Source: Tolypeutes matacus (lineage: Eukaryota > Chordata > Mammalia > Cingulata > Chlamyphoridae). Taken from it: a DNA stretch of 64,000 nucleotides. Under the pieces are notes generated by a model that was not told where the DNA came from, did not search any database, and saw nothing but the letters and a program-made list of their open reading frames with translations. Position 1 is the stretch's first letter, and the number at the start of each line of letters is the position of its first letter. The position numbers and the translations under genes were made by a program. Where the stretch lies: contig JAKSZT010054582.1 of assembly GCA_026826555.1 (NCBI GenBank), positions 105,382 to 169,381 on the forward strand, written 5' to 3'. Shown here piece by piece: positions 1 to 11,490 of this stretch.

Positions 1-470
1 GGCTCCCAACAGTTCTCAACTTCCTATACTTATGTCAGCTAATTTACAGGTTGCTAAACACCTGTATCTTCCTCCCTGTTAGCTGTTACAAGGAAAAAAG
101 AAGGGAGAGTCAGGGCACCATATTCAGTGAATTTAGCCTGTGGGCCCCACTTTGAATCTAAGCTCTGGCCAGATAAAGACAAAGGAAACCCAAGATACAC
201 CTCTGTGGAAAGGTGAGCCAATGAGTACCATCTGCTAGCATGTCTGGAAATTGCATGGACAAAAAGTACTTTTAGAGCTCTCTTTACACCACCCCTGGGA
301 GAAAGTTTGAACCCCATTAGTGAGTCCCTGGCATGACTTTGTTAACTTAACTTGAGCAATTTTAAAGACTTAGGATAAGCTGAACTAAATATCAAAGAAG
401 AGCTATGAAAAAATAATAATAGGCAAGAGAGAGAAATTGGCCATCAGAGTAAATTCAGCAACATAGCAGA
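1..470 (+). mobile_element. L1 5' region (start of the nested L1)
   Basis: The stretch leads directly into an L1 ORF1. The segment around 425-480 has the usual pre-ORF1 wording: an A-rich tract, a run resembling 'catcagagtaaattcagcaacatag', then 'agatgcctagacatcagc'. A close match occurs at 60895-60950. The first 320 bases are probably L1 5' UTR that continues to the left of the window, but I identify that part only by position. Confidence 0.5.
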
Positions 471-963
471 TGCCTAGACATCAGCAAAAAATTACAAGGC
501 ATACTAGAAAAAAAGGAAGAGATGGCCCAGCCAAAGGAACAAATCAAAGATCTTGAAGAGATTCAGGATTTAAGACAATTAATCAATGATAATCACACAA
601 GTATCCTAAATCACTTCAAAGAAATTAAAGAAAATATGACTAAAGAAATAAAGGATATTAAGAAGACACTGGGTGAGCATTAAGAACAATTTGAAAGTCT
701 GCAAAGAAAAGTAACAGAACTTATGGGAATAAAAGACATGATGGGTGAGGTTAAAAATACATTAGGCATATAAGAGTAGATTTGAATTGCTTGAAGATAG
801 AATTAGTGATTTCGAAGACAGATCATCTGAATTGGAAAAGACAGGCGAACAGAAAGAGAAGAGAATGGAAAACATGGAACAGGGCCTTAAAGAATGACAA
901 TGCAAAACACAAAACATACACATTTTCAGTGCCCCAGAAGGAGAAGAAAAAGAAAAAGTGGTA

Positions 964-1614
964 TGTATTAGTCAGCCAAAGGGGTGCAGATGAAAAACAA
1001 CAGAAATCTGTTGGCCTATATAAATGATATTTATGGGGTAGAAGCTTACAGTCACAAGACCATAAAGAGTTATTTACTCTCCTCACCAAAGTCTGTTGCC
1101 ACATGTTGGAGCAAGATGGCTGCCAGTTTTTGCAAGGGTTTGGACTTTCTTTTCCTCCTAAGTCTCTCTGGTACCAGCTTCTTCTGATCTAAACTGTAGG
1201 CTGGCATAAGGTTTGTCAGTCTCCCCAGGAGTCATTTCTTTCAAGGCTGAGCTGCTATGTTCTCTCCACAAGGCCAGCTGTAGAATATCAGGCTCATTTC
1301 TCTTTCCAGGTCATGACTAAGGAGCACTTTCTCTTCCTGCATATCTGCTTCTGTATTCTACTTCTCCATGTATTTTCTTTCTTGTCTATGATTGAGCATC
1401 CATTTATATAGCCCACAAAGGGGGTTTGGGAACTCAACCAAGTCACTCTAATGACATCATCAAATAAAAACCCCAATCTTGATTTAATAAAATAAAAGTG
1501 AAACCTCTGAATTTAATACAATCTAATATGCCCAGAGGAACAGACTAGTTTACAAACACAATTCAATATTCAATATCTATTTTTGGAATTCATAAATAAT
1601 ACCAAACTGTCACA
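964..1614 (-). mobile_element. MaLR-like solo LTR inserted in L1 ORF1
   Basis: It begins (plus strand) TGTATTAGTCAGCC and ends TGTCACA, the TG...CA ends of an LTR. It aligns along its length with 25498-26030. Read on the minus strand, both copies end with an AATAAA-type signal region followed by a terminal block typical of ERVL-MaLR LTRs. It splits the ORF1 remnant. I see no clear target-site duplication. Confidence 0.65.
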
Positions 1615-1942
1615 GGGAAGAAAGAATATTGGAGGATATAATGACTACAAACTTACCAATCCTTATGAAAGACATAAATATCAATATCCAAGAAGGACAA
1701 CCCACACCAAACAGAATAAATATGAATAGACCTACCTCAAGTCACCTGCTATTCAGAAGGACAAATATCAGAGATAAAGAGAAGATTTTGAAAGCAGCAA
1801 GATAAAAAGCAAAGCATCAAAGACAAGTGAAACTCAATAAGATTAAGTGTTGACCACTCATCAGAAACCATGGAGGACTAAAGAAAGCAGTATGATGTAT
1901 TTAAGGTATTGAAAGAGAAAAACTGCCAGGCAAAAATTCTGT

Positions 1943-2012
1943 ATCTGGTATGTATTGTGAAAATTTTGATTTTTACCGACAATAAAAAATAAATTAATTA
2001 AAAAAAAAAAGA
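1943..2012 (+). mobile_element. Very short retroposon tail
   Basis: About 50 bases starting TGGTATGTATTGTGAAAAT and ending in an ACAATAAAAA A-rich tail match 61223-61270, the 3' end of the element there. The copy therefore looks like an extremely 5'-truncated insertion that landed in L1 ORF1 sequence. No duplication was confirmed. Confidence 0.5.
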
Positions 2013-3020
2013 AAAATAAATGAAGGGAAGTTCAAAGTCTTCACAATCAAAAACTGATAGAATATGTTACCAAAAGACCAGAATTATAACAGAAATTAAA
2101 GGGAATGCAGAAGCCTGAAAGAAAAACAAACAAACAAACAAAAAACACAAGGGTGAGAGACTTGGAGAAATGTGTAGAAATGAAGATGATTAAAAATGGT
2201 AAAAAACTATATTATAGTACAATATAACAACAGAAAACCAAAGGGCAAAATGAATGAAGTAAACAATTCAAAAAGACAGTGCTCAGAGGGAAATTTAAAG
2301 CTCAGGCTTACTTTAAAAAAAGAAGAAAGAGCTAAATTTGATGATCTAACTGCATGCCTGGAAAAACTAGGAAAAGATCAGCAAACTAATCTGAAACCAA
2401 GTTAGAGGAAAGAAATTGAAAAGATAAGAGAGAAATAAATGAAATGAAGAACAAAATAAAACAATAGAGATTAAAAAAAGAAGCTGGTTCTTTGAGATCA
2501 AGAAAATTGACAAACCCTTAGCTAGACTGACAAAGAAAAAATACAGAAGGCACAATTAATTCAAATCAGAAATGAGAGCGGGGACATTACCACTGACCCT
2601 GTAGAAATAAGAGAGAACATAAGAGAATACTATGAACAATTGTATGCCAAAAAACTAGAAATGTAGACATGATAGATAAATTCCCAGAACTGACTCAGCT
2701 AACCAATCAGAAATGAAGAGTTTGAAAGAGTCATCAAAAATCTTCCAAAGATGAAAAGCCCAAGGCCAGATGGCTTCACAGTTGACTTCTACCAATCATT
2801 CTAGGATGAACTAATACCGGTCTTGCTAAAACTCTTCTAAATTGAACAGGAAAGAATACTACCAAAGTCATTCAATGAAGCCAACATCACCCTAATTCCA
2901 AAACCAAATAAAGTTACTATGAAAAAAGAAAATTACACTCCAATAGCTCTAATGAATATAGATGCAAAAATCCTCAACAAAATACTTGCAAACAGAATCC
3001 AAAGGCACGTTAAAAGAATT

Positions 3021-3026
3021 ATACAC
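3021..3026 (+). repeat. Probable target-site duplication of ERV 1, left copy
   Basis: ATACAC here is repeated at 9345-9350 directly after the 3' LTR. Two bases (GA) lie between this copy and the LTR's TG, so the duplication may be longer with one mismatch. Confidence 0.55.
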
Positions 3027-3028
3027 GA

Positions 3029-3458
3029 TGGGAACCCTCTAATCTTTACATCTAAGATATAGATTGGAGGCCTGTTTCTCTGCTCACACAGAATTCACCT
3101 TATCAGTTCATGCCATAAACAGGAACTTTCCTGCTTATCTTATCTCCCTTATCTCCCACCCTATCTCCTTTGTATATCACTTAATGTTTCTGTAATCTTG
3201 CTTCCCCATTATCAGCCTGGAATCTTATGATGTGATTTACAACCTTATACATGCCTGCTCCCCTGCACCTGCACCCTGACTTTGACTGTAAAACAAATCC
3301 TGAATATAAAACATGCTGGGTCTCAGCTCTTGAGAACGTCTTCTTCAGCTGTTCTCCCCATGATCTCTCTCAGTCTCCGTGTTTGGAGTAAATTCTTTGT
3401 GCCATCATGAGCTCTGCTGGACAGACACCTGCAAGACTTTGCAGGACGGATTCCTGCA
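3029..3458 (+). mobile_element. 5' LTR of ERV 1
   Basis: The LTR runs from TGGGAACCCTC to GGATTCCTGCA and aligns end to end with 8912-9344. The ends are inverted repeats (TG.GGGAATCC against GGATTCCTGCA). By eye, roughly one position in ten differs between the two LTRs, with small indels. That points to an old insertion, but it is a visual estimate. Confidence 0.9.
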
Positions 3459-3460
3459 AG

Positions 3461-3478
3461 TGGTGACCCCTGCGTGAT
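3461..3478 (+). other. Primer binding site, tRNA-Trp type
   Basis: TGGTGACCCCTGCGTGAT starts two bases after the 5' LTR. It matches the complement of the 3' end of mammalian tRNA-Trp at 16 of 18 positions. This is the position expected for a retroviral minus-strand primer site. Confidence 0.75.
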
Positions 3479-3620
3479 TCGGAACAGCAGCACAATCGGC
3501 ACATCAAAGGGATGAAATTTATCCTGATAACTCACCATCCCAAGGTAAGAGAACAGCAAAGCCGACTGAGGTATTTGCCTATATGTCCAGCATTCAATCA
3601 GGTGTATTATCTATTTCATC

Positions 3621-4140
3621 ATGGGTTCAGGACCCTCAAAAGAGCAAAAGCGTTTTGTTAATATCATTCAGCAATTTCTAAAGGCAGCTTTAAAAAAGTA
3701 AAAGGAGCTGTAGAAGCTGGGGAATGCCACACTTTCTGGGCAGCTCCCCAAAATGGAGAGCCACAGCATGAATCACTTCCCAATACAGTCTTTAAAGAGC
3801 TGAGGAGAAATATTACAGAAAATGAACTTCACAGTTCCTTTACTAAGGGGATTTTAGACTCCTTTGCTAGTGGCTATGAAATGTGCCCTTGGGATTGGAA
3901 AGTTCTTGTAAAAACTATTGTTGATACAGCTCACTTTAGTGTTTGGCAATTAGAATAGCAAAAAAGCTGCACTCAACTGGAAGAAGTGTTGAGAATAAAG
4001 CCCTTATCAATGAGATCATGCTTATAAGAAAACACATTGCCAAAGGGTTAACTAAGATAAGAAAAGTGTTCCAGCAGCAGCTCTGTAAACCCCCTACTGC
4101 CTATGTGATAATGTGGCTGTGGGCCAGAGGGGGCTAATAA
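3621..4140 (+). pseudogene. ERV 1 gag remnant (matrix start and capsid-like segment)
   Basis: The ATG at 3621 opens with Met-Gly, the N-myristoylation start of a retroviral matrix protein, and continues about 26 codons to a stop near 3699. A second open stretch at 3698-3958, in another frame, has the acidic and aromatic wording of a betaretrovirus-type gag, including P-W-D-W-K and a following V-W-Q-L-E, then a TAG at 3956. Beyond this only scattered fragments are visible. No zinc-knuckle boxes are seen. The gene is broken by at least one frameshift and several stops. Confidence 0.65.
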
Positions 4141-7100
4141 AATTCAACCACTGGAAGAGTAGGAAAACTTGGCAGCATGGTATCAAAAAAAAAATTCTCA
4201 AAAACAGTAAAATCAAAGATGCATCTATTAATGTATTGTAACTCATTTTATGTTTGCCTGTTTGTTCAGTATCAGTATATATTTTGATACCTCTGGGTGG
4301 TAATATTAAACTGATAAATGAAAATTATTAAAGGAGCTCTATTCAAATGGACAAAAATTTAAATAATTGCCTATATTAATAAATAAATATGGATAATAAT
4401 TTAAAAAATAAAAATACTTATAACCAAATTGAATCATTATTTTGACAAATTTGTTTAGTATTGATGGTAAATGTATGTTGTAAAAGGTTTGATAGAAAGT
4501 ATGTAAAATGTGTTCTCATTATGAAGGAAAAAGAAAGTAATTTTGTCCTGAGATAAAATGACTGGTTATTAAGAGAGAGCAAAATGTGGGACAAAACCTG
4601 AATGAATACAGAAAGCACAAAAGGTGGGCAGAAAAGGAATTTTTGTTGTCAGAGTTAAGTAAGATATGATGGGTTTATCTATAAAGTTTTGAAGGGCATA
4701 GTATCAAATAGTGTACTGATACAAAGTTAAAGTTTTTTCCTTTCTCAAAGTATCTTAAATCATTGGTCTGCTTTAGTAAAGGTTTATAAAGAGTTTTTCT
4801 ACTGAATAATCAATACACACACAAAAAAGGTCTGTTTTATTTAGATATCTTCTTATACTTTAACCTTATCATTTCTTTGGAGAAACAAGTTTTATCACTT
4901 TTAAAATAACATAACGTTCAAACCTGCTTTCTCAAAATCAAATCCTGAAAAGTATCCTTTTATTTCAAATTATTGCAAAAGGTTTGTTCTTTCACCTTAA
5001 CAAAGGTTAATATGTAATAGTTTGAATGGAAATTGTTTAAAGATATTATAAAATTAAAAGGAAATTCTTAACCCTCTGTTAATTAAAGTTGTACAAATAA
5101 GATCTTCATATAAATACTTAAAAGGTATATAAAATTTCTAAAAATTTAACAATGTTTATGTATCACAGAAACAACCTGTCTGCCTAAAATTAAAAGGCAG
5201 ATGCTTTAACTCATATTCATCTAATTTATCCCACCTCTGCTAAATAATCTGGTCTATAGCTGCAAAAAGAAAGCAGCCATTATTGTGGTAAATTAAAATA
5301 ACACCACTGCAGTATGCAGCAGTCCCAAATATTGCTATTTTGTTACATAAAACTAATATCCAGTTATGTCAATATCATGTTATTTTGAAACTTGGTAAAG
5401 CTTTCTTTAGTATCTCCTTAAACAAATCAAGCCAGCCTGCATTCCCCTTTTGGTAAAAAAAAAAAAAAAAAATGCCAACAATTAACCAAGTTTAAATTCT
5501 ACACTCTGGGTCACAGCCTTAGTTCCAATTAAATGCTAATAGCAAGACCAGTGCAGGTATTAAGATTACAAGTTAATATGTTGTCCCACAGTCCAAATAA
5601 TAAAATAATAATTTGTCTCAAGCTATGAAATAGTAGAGAAAATGTAATCATTTTGATCATGCTACTAGCCTATATAACCTCACTGGTTAGGAACCTCAAA
5701 CCCATAAGAAATAAAAGTTTACTCACTGGATGCTTGTTAGTTAAAAGTCTTATTATTTGTTGTTATATAATCTACTATACTTATGAACTACATAAAATGC
5801 TTAAATACTAATCAAAACAATATATTATGTGCTTAAGTAATTTGATAACTTGTAAGTTACACATAAATATATATTATTGAATGCATATGTAAATCTCTTC
5901 TTTTGAGTTTAAACAATCCTAAAACCAAATGTAGTAGGGGAAAAAAAATTAGTGCATATTCTTCAAACCTAAAAATAAAACACCATGCAAAAAACCTTGT
6001 TAATCAGCAAACCAGTGCCTTGCTAGTCAGCACTTTTCATATATTAGAAAGAATAATGAAAACTAAAACAGTATGCCATCAGAGAAGTTTTGCAAAAAGT
6101 AAAAACAGGTAAAGTGCATTCCAAGGACTGTTGTGTTCCTAAAAAGGCTAGCTACTTTCTCAGGGACTGATGAATAAATCATAAAATGTACAGCCTAAAA
6201 AGTGTTGTGTTCCTTCCTGAAGAGGCTGGCAACTTCTGCAGGAATAGACACAGTGCTCACAAGTTGGTATCTATAATATCAAGTTCATTAATCATAAACA
6301 CAGTTAAAAGATAGTCCCTAATCAAGCCACTTAAAGTCCCACCCTAGGAAAAGATGCTGTACACAAGTGTTTTCAATCAAAACTCTAGTATCAGTTACTA
6401 ATTCAAAACTTCCTAACCAAAAGCTAAATGTTAGTAGGTTCATATGTAAAACTGCTGTAATATCTATCATTCTATAACTCTGTTCAGTAGAAATTTACTC
6501 TTTTAATTGATTATGTTATTCTTGTTTCTCACTCAGTATATTGTCAGTATGAGCTTATAAAACTAGATATACATATTAGCATTTATTTTGTATCTATCAA
6601 GGACTTTAGCCAAATATAAGCCAAATATATCAGTCTGTCCTCTGGTTACTAAGCATGTAAATGTATGTATACATATGGTAAAAGATTGAAATATAACAGT
6701 TAAACCTCTGTTTATAAACAATCCTTCACTTATTTTATATTCATTCAATTATTAACAAAAGTTCACTAACTAAATATCAATAAAAAGTCCTGCCACAAGA
6801 AATGCTCAATAAACCCACCAAGTGTCAATATTATGGTTTTAAGGCTTTAAGCCCTACTCCTTCTGCCTTCCTACAAGCATGTATTTATACTCATTGCAGC
6901 CCCCTCAAAAACACTTTAACACAACTCTATAAACATCTCCAAAATTCTCTTACCCAAGCCAGACTCCAAACAACCCCTAATAAAATCCAATTAACTCAGC
7001 CTTGAAAATATTTAGGGTATATCATGTCATCTAAAAAAAAAAAATACAATACCCTAGCACTATATACTTTAACTTTTTAAAATTGTGATAAAGATGGACT

Positions 7101-7285
7101 TTCAGCAGCTTAAAAACATTTCTTCCCTCATTAGGAGAGTCATCAAATACAAGCTAAAATTCTGTACAAAGAAATGTTGAGATGGATTTTTAAAAGGACA
7201 CTGTAACTTCATAATGTGGGGGAGAGGGTGTGCTTGTGTTTTTCTCCAACAGACCCCCAGTGGCTGCCAGCAAAGAATGTGAAGC
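4141..7285 (+). other. AT-rich ERV 1 interior without recognisable pol
   Basis: About 3.1 kb between the gag and env remnants is strongly AT-rich. No stretch resembles protease, reverse transcriptase (no Y-x-D-D-type box in context), RNase H or integrase on either strand. Poly-A runs occur near 5457 and 7032. It may be extremely decayed pol, captured non-viral sequence, or later insertions. I could not assign it. Confidence 0.5.
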
Positions 7286-7291
7286 TATACC

Positions 7292-8005
7292 ATGAGCTGG
7301 AAATATCACCTATTCAACCCAGTACCACGGATTGAGAAGATAATGATGGAGGAACAAAGAAACTCCCGGAGACAACTATGCCATAACATTATCCAAACTC
7401 AGGGAGTAACTTGGGGAAGTCTTGAAAAATTGAACCTAAAAAAATTCATTAGTACACTTATTACTTTCATTATTTCAGCCATTATCATAGCTGCCACTTC
7501 CACCACTGTGGCAGTCGCCTTAACAAAATCTGTTTAAACTGCTTATGCTGTTAATCAAATTATGACAAATCTCACTGAGAAGTTTTTAACACAAACTCTT
7601 ATTGATAATAATATTCTTACCAAACTTAATGATTTTGAAGCATCTATTCTTTGGATAATGAAAAACAACAAACTCTGCTTACTAAACAAGATTTGCAATG
7701 TGACTGGGTACCTGTTAAAATTTGTGTCACCCCTTTGCCTTGGAATAGCTCCCAACTGTCTTGGGAACAAGTTAAAACTCACCTTCAAGGAGCCTTCTCC
7801 TCCCTTTTACAGGGAGAAGTACTGGCTTTCCAGCAATGCTCGGAACATCAGCTATCTCAAATACAACTTCTTGCTCAGCAAAACGTGCTTCAAACACTTA
7901 ATGATCATTTACAGTGGTTAAATCCCTCAAATTGGTTTCATGGCCTAAACATATGAATCTGGATAATATCTCTCACTGGAGTAATCATGCTTCTTGTTTT
8001 ATTAT
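7292..8005 (+). pseudogene. ERV 1 env transmembrane-subunit remnant, betaretrovirus (HML-like)
   Basis: This is the membrane-fusion part of a retroviral envelope. Frame 2 gives a polar N-terminal part, then a hydrophobic fusion-peptide-like segment rich in Ile, Ala, Thr and Val (about 7450-7534), then a TAA at 7535-7537. The same frame continues with an N-x-T site and a heptad region. A frameshift near 7650 moves the reading to frame 1. There a C-x7-C pair (Cys codons 7699 and 7723) in a C-D-W context is followed by a 'W-E-Q-V-K-T-H-L-Q-G' block. This spacing, without a third adjacent Cys, is typical of HML/MMTV-type TM rather than gammaretroviral TM. A TGA at 7954 precedes a hydrophobic anchor. 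No surface subunit is recognised upstream. Confidence 0.75.
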
Positions 8006-8009
8006 AAAT

Positions 8010-8895
8010 TCTTAGGTTAATCTGCCAGGCCCTTTCTTGAGCTCATCATGCTGAACAGAAAATCATCACCCTGGCTGTTGCTTCACCTCTTTCACCTCCC
8101 ACATTCAGAAATCAAAAACAAAGAAATGAAAGGGGGGCGAGAATTGGGGTCCCTTTGGTTAAAACACTTTTGAATTAATTTTTCAACCCAAAGTCTCCTT
8201 TCCCTCCTTCTCACCTTCCAACCTATTTGCCTGACTCTCTGACCCTTTTTTCTTCCTGCACACAGTTTTTCCAGTTCCTCTCCTTCACATTGTACTTATC
8301 ATAACCTGGAGGTGTCCTGTATATATCCCACTGGTTAGGTAGCCTTGTTCCATGAACCTGGAATCCCTAGGTATAGAAGACCTTCAAAGAGCAGCTGTTG
8401 AACTCTCTGTCTCCTTCCCAATGCCTTGTGCTGGGCCCTTTCAGAAACCTGGGTTTCCGAAAACCAGTGACCAGACTTAGGGCCCCACCTATGGGTGAGG
8501 AAGTCCCAAGGCTGGTGCTAGATGTGGAGGCCATGGAGGCAAACTGTCAAAGAACATTTCACATTGCTTGGCCTTGGATGGCTGGTAGCAATGATGGTAA
8601 GATTCCTCAGGGAAGGAACAACCTAAGACAGGCACAGTCACAGAGGGACCATCAGGAGAGAATTTGAAGGCCTACAGAGGTAGGACACTGACCCTCACCC
8701 CTCCCAAAGGAGGTCCCCTGCCACCATGGCTATTTTGTTTCGCACACACAGCTCAGTTCAGAACCCAGATAACAGATAGCAACCTGGCCTTTCTATTATT
8801 ATCAAAATTTGTTTACTTTGAACTATCGGGAAGGGGGCAGTTTTATAAAGGATTGTGTCAAGATACTTTTTCCACTTTTTTTTCTTCTTACTTAA
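8010..8895 (+). other. ERV 1 region between env and 3' LTR
   Basis: About 0.9 kb with no recognised gene. A purine run at about 8118-8145 (AAAGAAATGAAAGGGGGGCGAGA) looks like a polypurine tract but is not next to an LTR. An open frame at 8398-8667 has no recognisable motif. The stretch is richer in G+C than the ERV interior. Confidence 0.5.
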
Positions 8896-8911
8896 ACAGA
8901 AAAGGGATAGA
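8896..8911 (+). other. Polypurine tract of ERV 1
   Basis: ACAGAAAAGGGATAGA lies immediately before the TG of the 3' LTR, the position of the plus-strand primer tract. Confidence 0.6.
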
Positions 8912-9344
8912 TGTGGGAATCCTCTAATTTTTACATCTAAGATATAGCTTGGAGGCCTGTTTCTTTACCCACATGGAATTCATCTTAATAGTTCCTACCA
9001 TAAACAGGAGCTATCCTGCTTATCTTTCCTTCCTTATCTCCCACCCTATCTCCTATGTATATCACTTAATGTTTCTGTAATCTTGCTTCCCCATTATCAG
9101 CCTGGAATTCTTATGATGTGATTTACAACCCTTATACCTGCCTCCTCCCCTGCACCTGCACCCTGACTTTGACTGTAAAAAAATCCTGAATAAAAAGCGT
9201 GCTGGGGCTCAGTTCTAAAGAATATCTTCTTCAGCTGTTCTCCCCCTGATCTCTCTCAACCTCCGTGTTTGGAGTAATTTCATTGAGCCGTCATGGGCTC
9301 TGCTAGACAGACACTCACAAGACTTTGAAGGATGGATTCCTGCA
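8912..9344 (+). mobile_element. 3' LTR of ERV 1
   Basis: TGTGGGAATCC to GGATTCCTGCA, matching the 5' LTR. An AATAAA at 9189-9194 is a plausible polyadenylation signal; the 5' LTR reads ATATAAAA at the equivalent place. L1 sequence resumes immediately after ATACAC at 9345-9350. Confidence 0.9.
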
Positions 9345-11089
9345 ATACACCACAATCAAGTGGGTTTTATTCCAGGTATGCAAGTGTAAGGGTCGCACAA
9401 CACAAGACAATCAATTAGGGTAATAAACTACATTGATAAATTGAAGTAGAAAAAATGATATGTTCTTCTCAATTGCTGTGGAGAAAGCATTTGACAAAAT
9501 ACAGTACCCTTTCTTGATAAAAAAATCTCCTAAAGATAGGAATAGAAAGAAGCTTTCTCAATATAGTAAAGTGCATATATGAAAAACCTACAGCTAGCAT
9601 TGTACTCAATGGTGAAAGACTGAGAGTTTTCCTTCTGAGATCAGGAACAAGACAGGAATGTGCAATGTCACCATTATTATTCAATATTGTCCTAGAATTT
9701 GTAGCCTCAGCAATTAGATTAGACAAAGAAATAAAAGGCACCTATGTCAGAAAGGAAGAAGTAAAACTTTTACTATTCTCTGATGACATGATTCTAAATC
9801 TAGAAAATCCTAAAAAATCCACAATAAAGCTCCTAGAATTAATAGAGGAGTTCAGCAGAGTGGCAGGATACAAGGTTAATACACAAAATCAATAACATTT
9901 CTCTACCTACTGAAGTGCAATCTGAAGAGTAAATCAGAAAACTTCCACTTATAACAGCGAATAAAACAACCAAATATTTAGGAAAAAAAACTTAACCAAG
10001 GACAAACAGGATCTGTATTCATAAAATTCCAAATATTGTTTAAAAAAAACAGAGAAGACTTACATAAATGGAAGAACATTTTGTGTTCATGGATTGGAAG
10101 ACTAAATATCGTTAAGATGTCAATTCAACCCAAACTGATTTACAGATTCAATGCAATCCCAGTAAAAATCCCAACAGACTTTTTTGCAGAAATTTAAAGG
10201 CCAATAATCAAATTTATTTGGAAGGGTAAGGGGCCCAGCATAGCCAAAAAGATCTTAAAAGGAAGAAAGAAGTTGGAGAATTCTCCCTTCCTGACTTTAA
10301 AGAATATTACTTAGCTACAGTGGCAAAAAACAACAACAACACAGCAACAGAAACAGCATGGTACTGGCAAAAGGACAAAGAACTACCAGTGGACCTAGAT
10401 TGACAACTCAGAAATTGATGTTCACTTCTACAGTGAAGGGATTTTTGACAAGGCTATTAAGCACACCCAGTTGGGCCAGAACAGTATATTCAACAAAAAT
10501 TGCTGGGAGAAAGAAAGAAGACTCTTATCTCACAACTTATATAACAATTAAATCAAAATGGATCAAAGACTTAAATATGAAAACAACAACCATTAATCTC
10601 CTAGAAGAAAATGTAGGAAATCATCTTTAAGATCTTGTGGTATGTGGTACTTTCTTAAACCTTATGGCCAAAGCTTGAGCAATAAAAGAAAAAAAAATAG
10701 ATAAATGGGAGCTCCTCAAAATTCAACATGCTTGTATGTCAAAGAACTTTGTCAAAAGTGTGAAAAGGCCATGGACGCATTGGTAGAAAATATTTGGCAA
10801 TCACATATCTGAAAAGGATTTAGTATCCATGATATATAAGGAGATCATACAACTCAACAATAAAAAGACAAAGTATCTGATTAAAAAATGGGCAAAAGAC
10901 TTGAAAAAAACAACTGTCCAAAGAAGAAATAGAACATCACTTAGTGATTAGGGAAATGCAAATCAAAACTACAATGAGATATCATTTCACACCCATTAAA
11001 CAACCATTATTAAAAAGTTGGAAAACTCTAAATATTGGAGAGTACATGGAGACATAGGAACACTTATTCACTGTTAGTGGGAATGTAGA

Positions 11090-11096
11090 ATAGTAT
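11090..11096 (+). repeat. Target-site duplication of ERV 2, left copy
   Basis: ATAGTAT is repeated at 13639-13645. The L1 reading frame continues from one to the other with a single copy removed. Confidence 0.7.
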
Positions 11097-11374
11097 TGAT
11101 AAGGAAAAGTCACTGCAGCCCTCCCCCTCCCCCTTTTCTGACAATAATCTCCCGCCTTAGAACTGAAACCTGCACTTCTGGCTCTGTAATCCTGTCCATT
11201 TGATGTCGTAACCTGCAGTTCTGCTTCTGTAACCATGTTTGCTTAGTTGCCTAAAGTAATGGAAATATTCCACCAGCTAACTCGCTAGCCAATGAACAGG
11301 AGCCTGCAAACTCCAATAAAAACTCCAGAAAACTGGGGCTGGCAGCCCAGAATTTGGAAACTGAACTTTCCTCT
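11097..11374 (+). mobile_element. Truncated 5' LTR of ERV 2
   Basis: TGATAAGGAAAAGTCACTG onward aligns with 13284-13561. The match stops near 11374 at 'actttcctct', while the 3' LTR continues about 77 more bases. The R/U5 part, primer site, gag, protease and most of pol are therefore deleted in this copy. Confidence 0.85.
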
Positions 11375-11490
11375 GGGACAAAGGACTGATCAACTAAACT
11401 ACACCCAAAAAAAAGCAGGAGTGGGCTGAAAAGGAAGGGGGAAGCCGAACTCCCCCCAAAGGGCTTGGCTGCTCCCAGATAACTGGATTT

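Larger units (their letters stand above)
475..2015 (+). pseudogene. L1 ORF1 remnant
   Basis: This is the RNA-binding chaperone ORF of an L1, now broken. The coiled-coil part (about 500-950) is rich in Lys, Glu and Ile heptads. It ends in the 'P-E-G-E-E' type motif near 930-955, which opens the RRM domain. The frame is then cut by an LTR (964-1614) and resumes at 1615 with the RRM and C-terminal region. A short retroposon tail interrupts it again at 1943-2012. Several in-frame stops (for example near 685 and 770) show it is dead. Recognition rests on word-level similarity to the ORF1 segments at 19914 and 57787 in this window and to mammalian L1 in general. Confidence 0.8.

Noticed and set aside
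8398..8667. 89-codon open frame between env and 3' LTR as a viral accessory gene
   Set aside because: No domain, signal or motif recognised, no start context advantage, and the element is otherwise dead.
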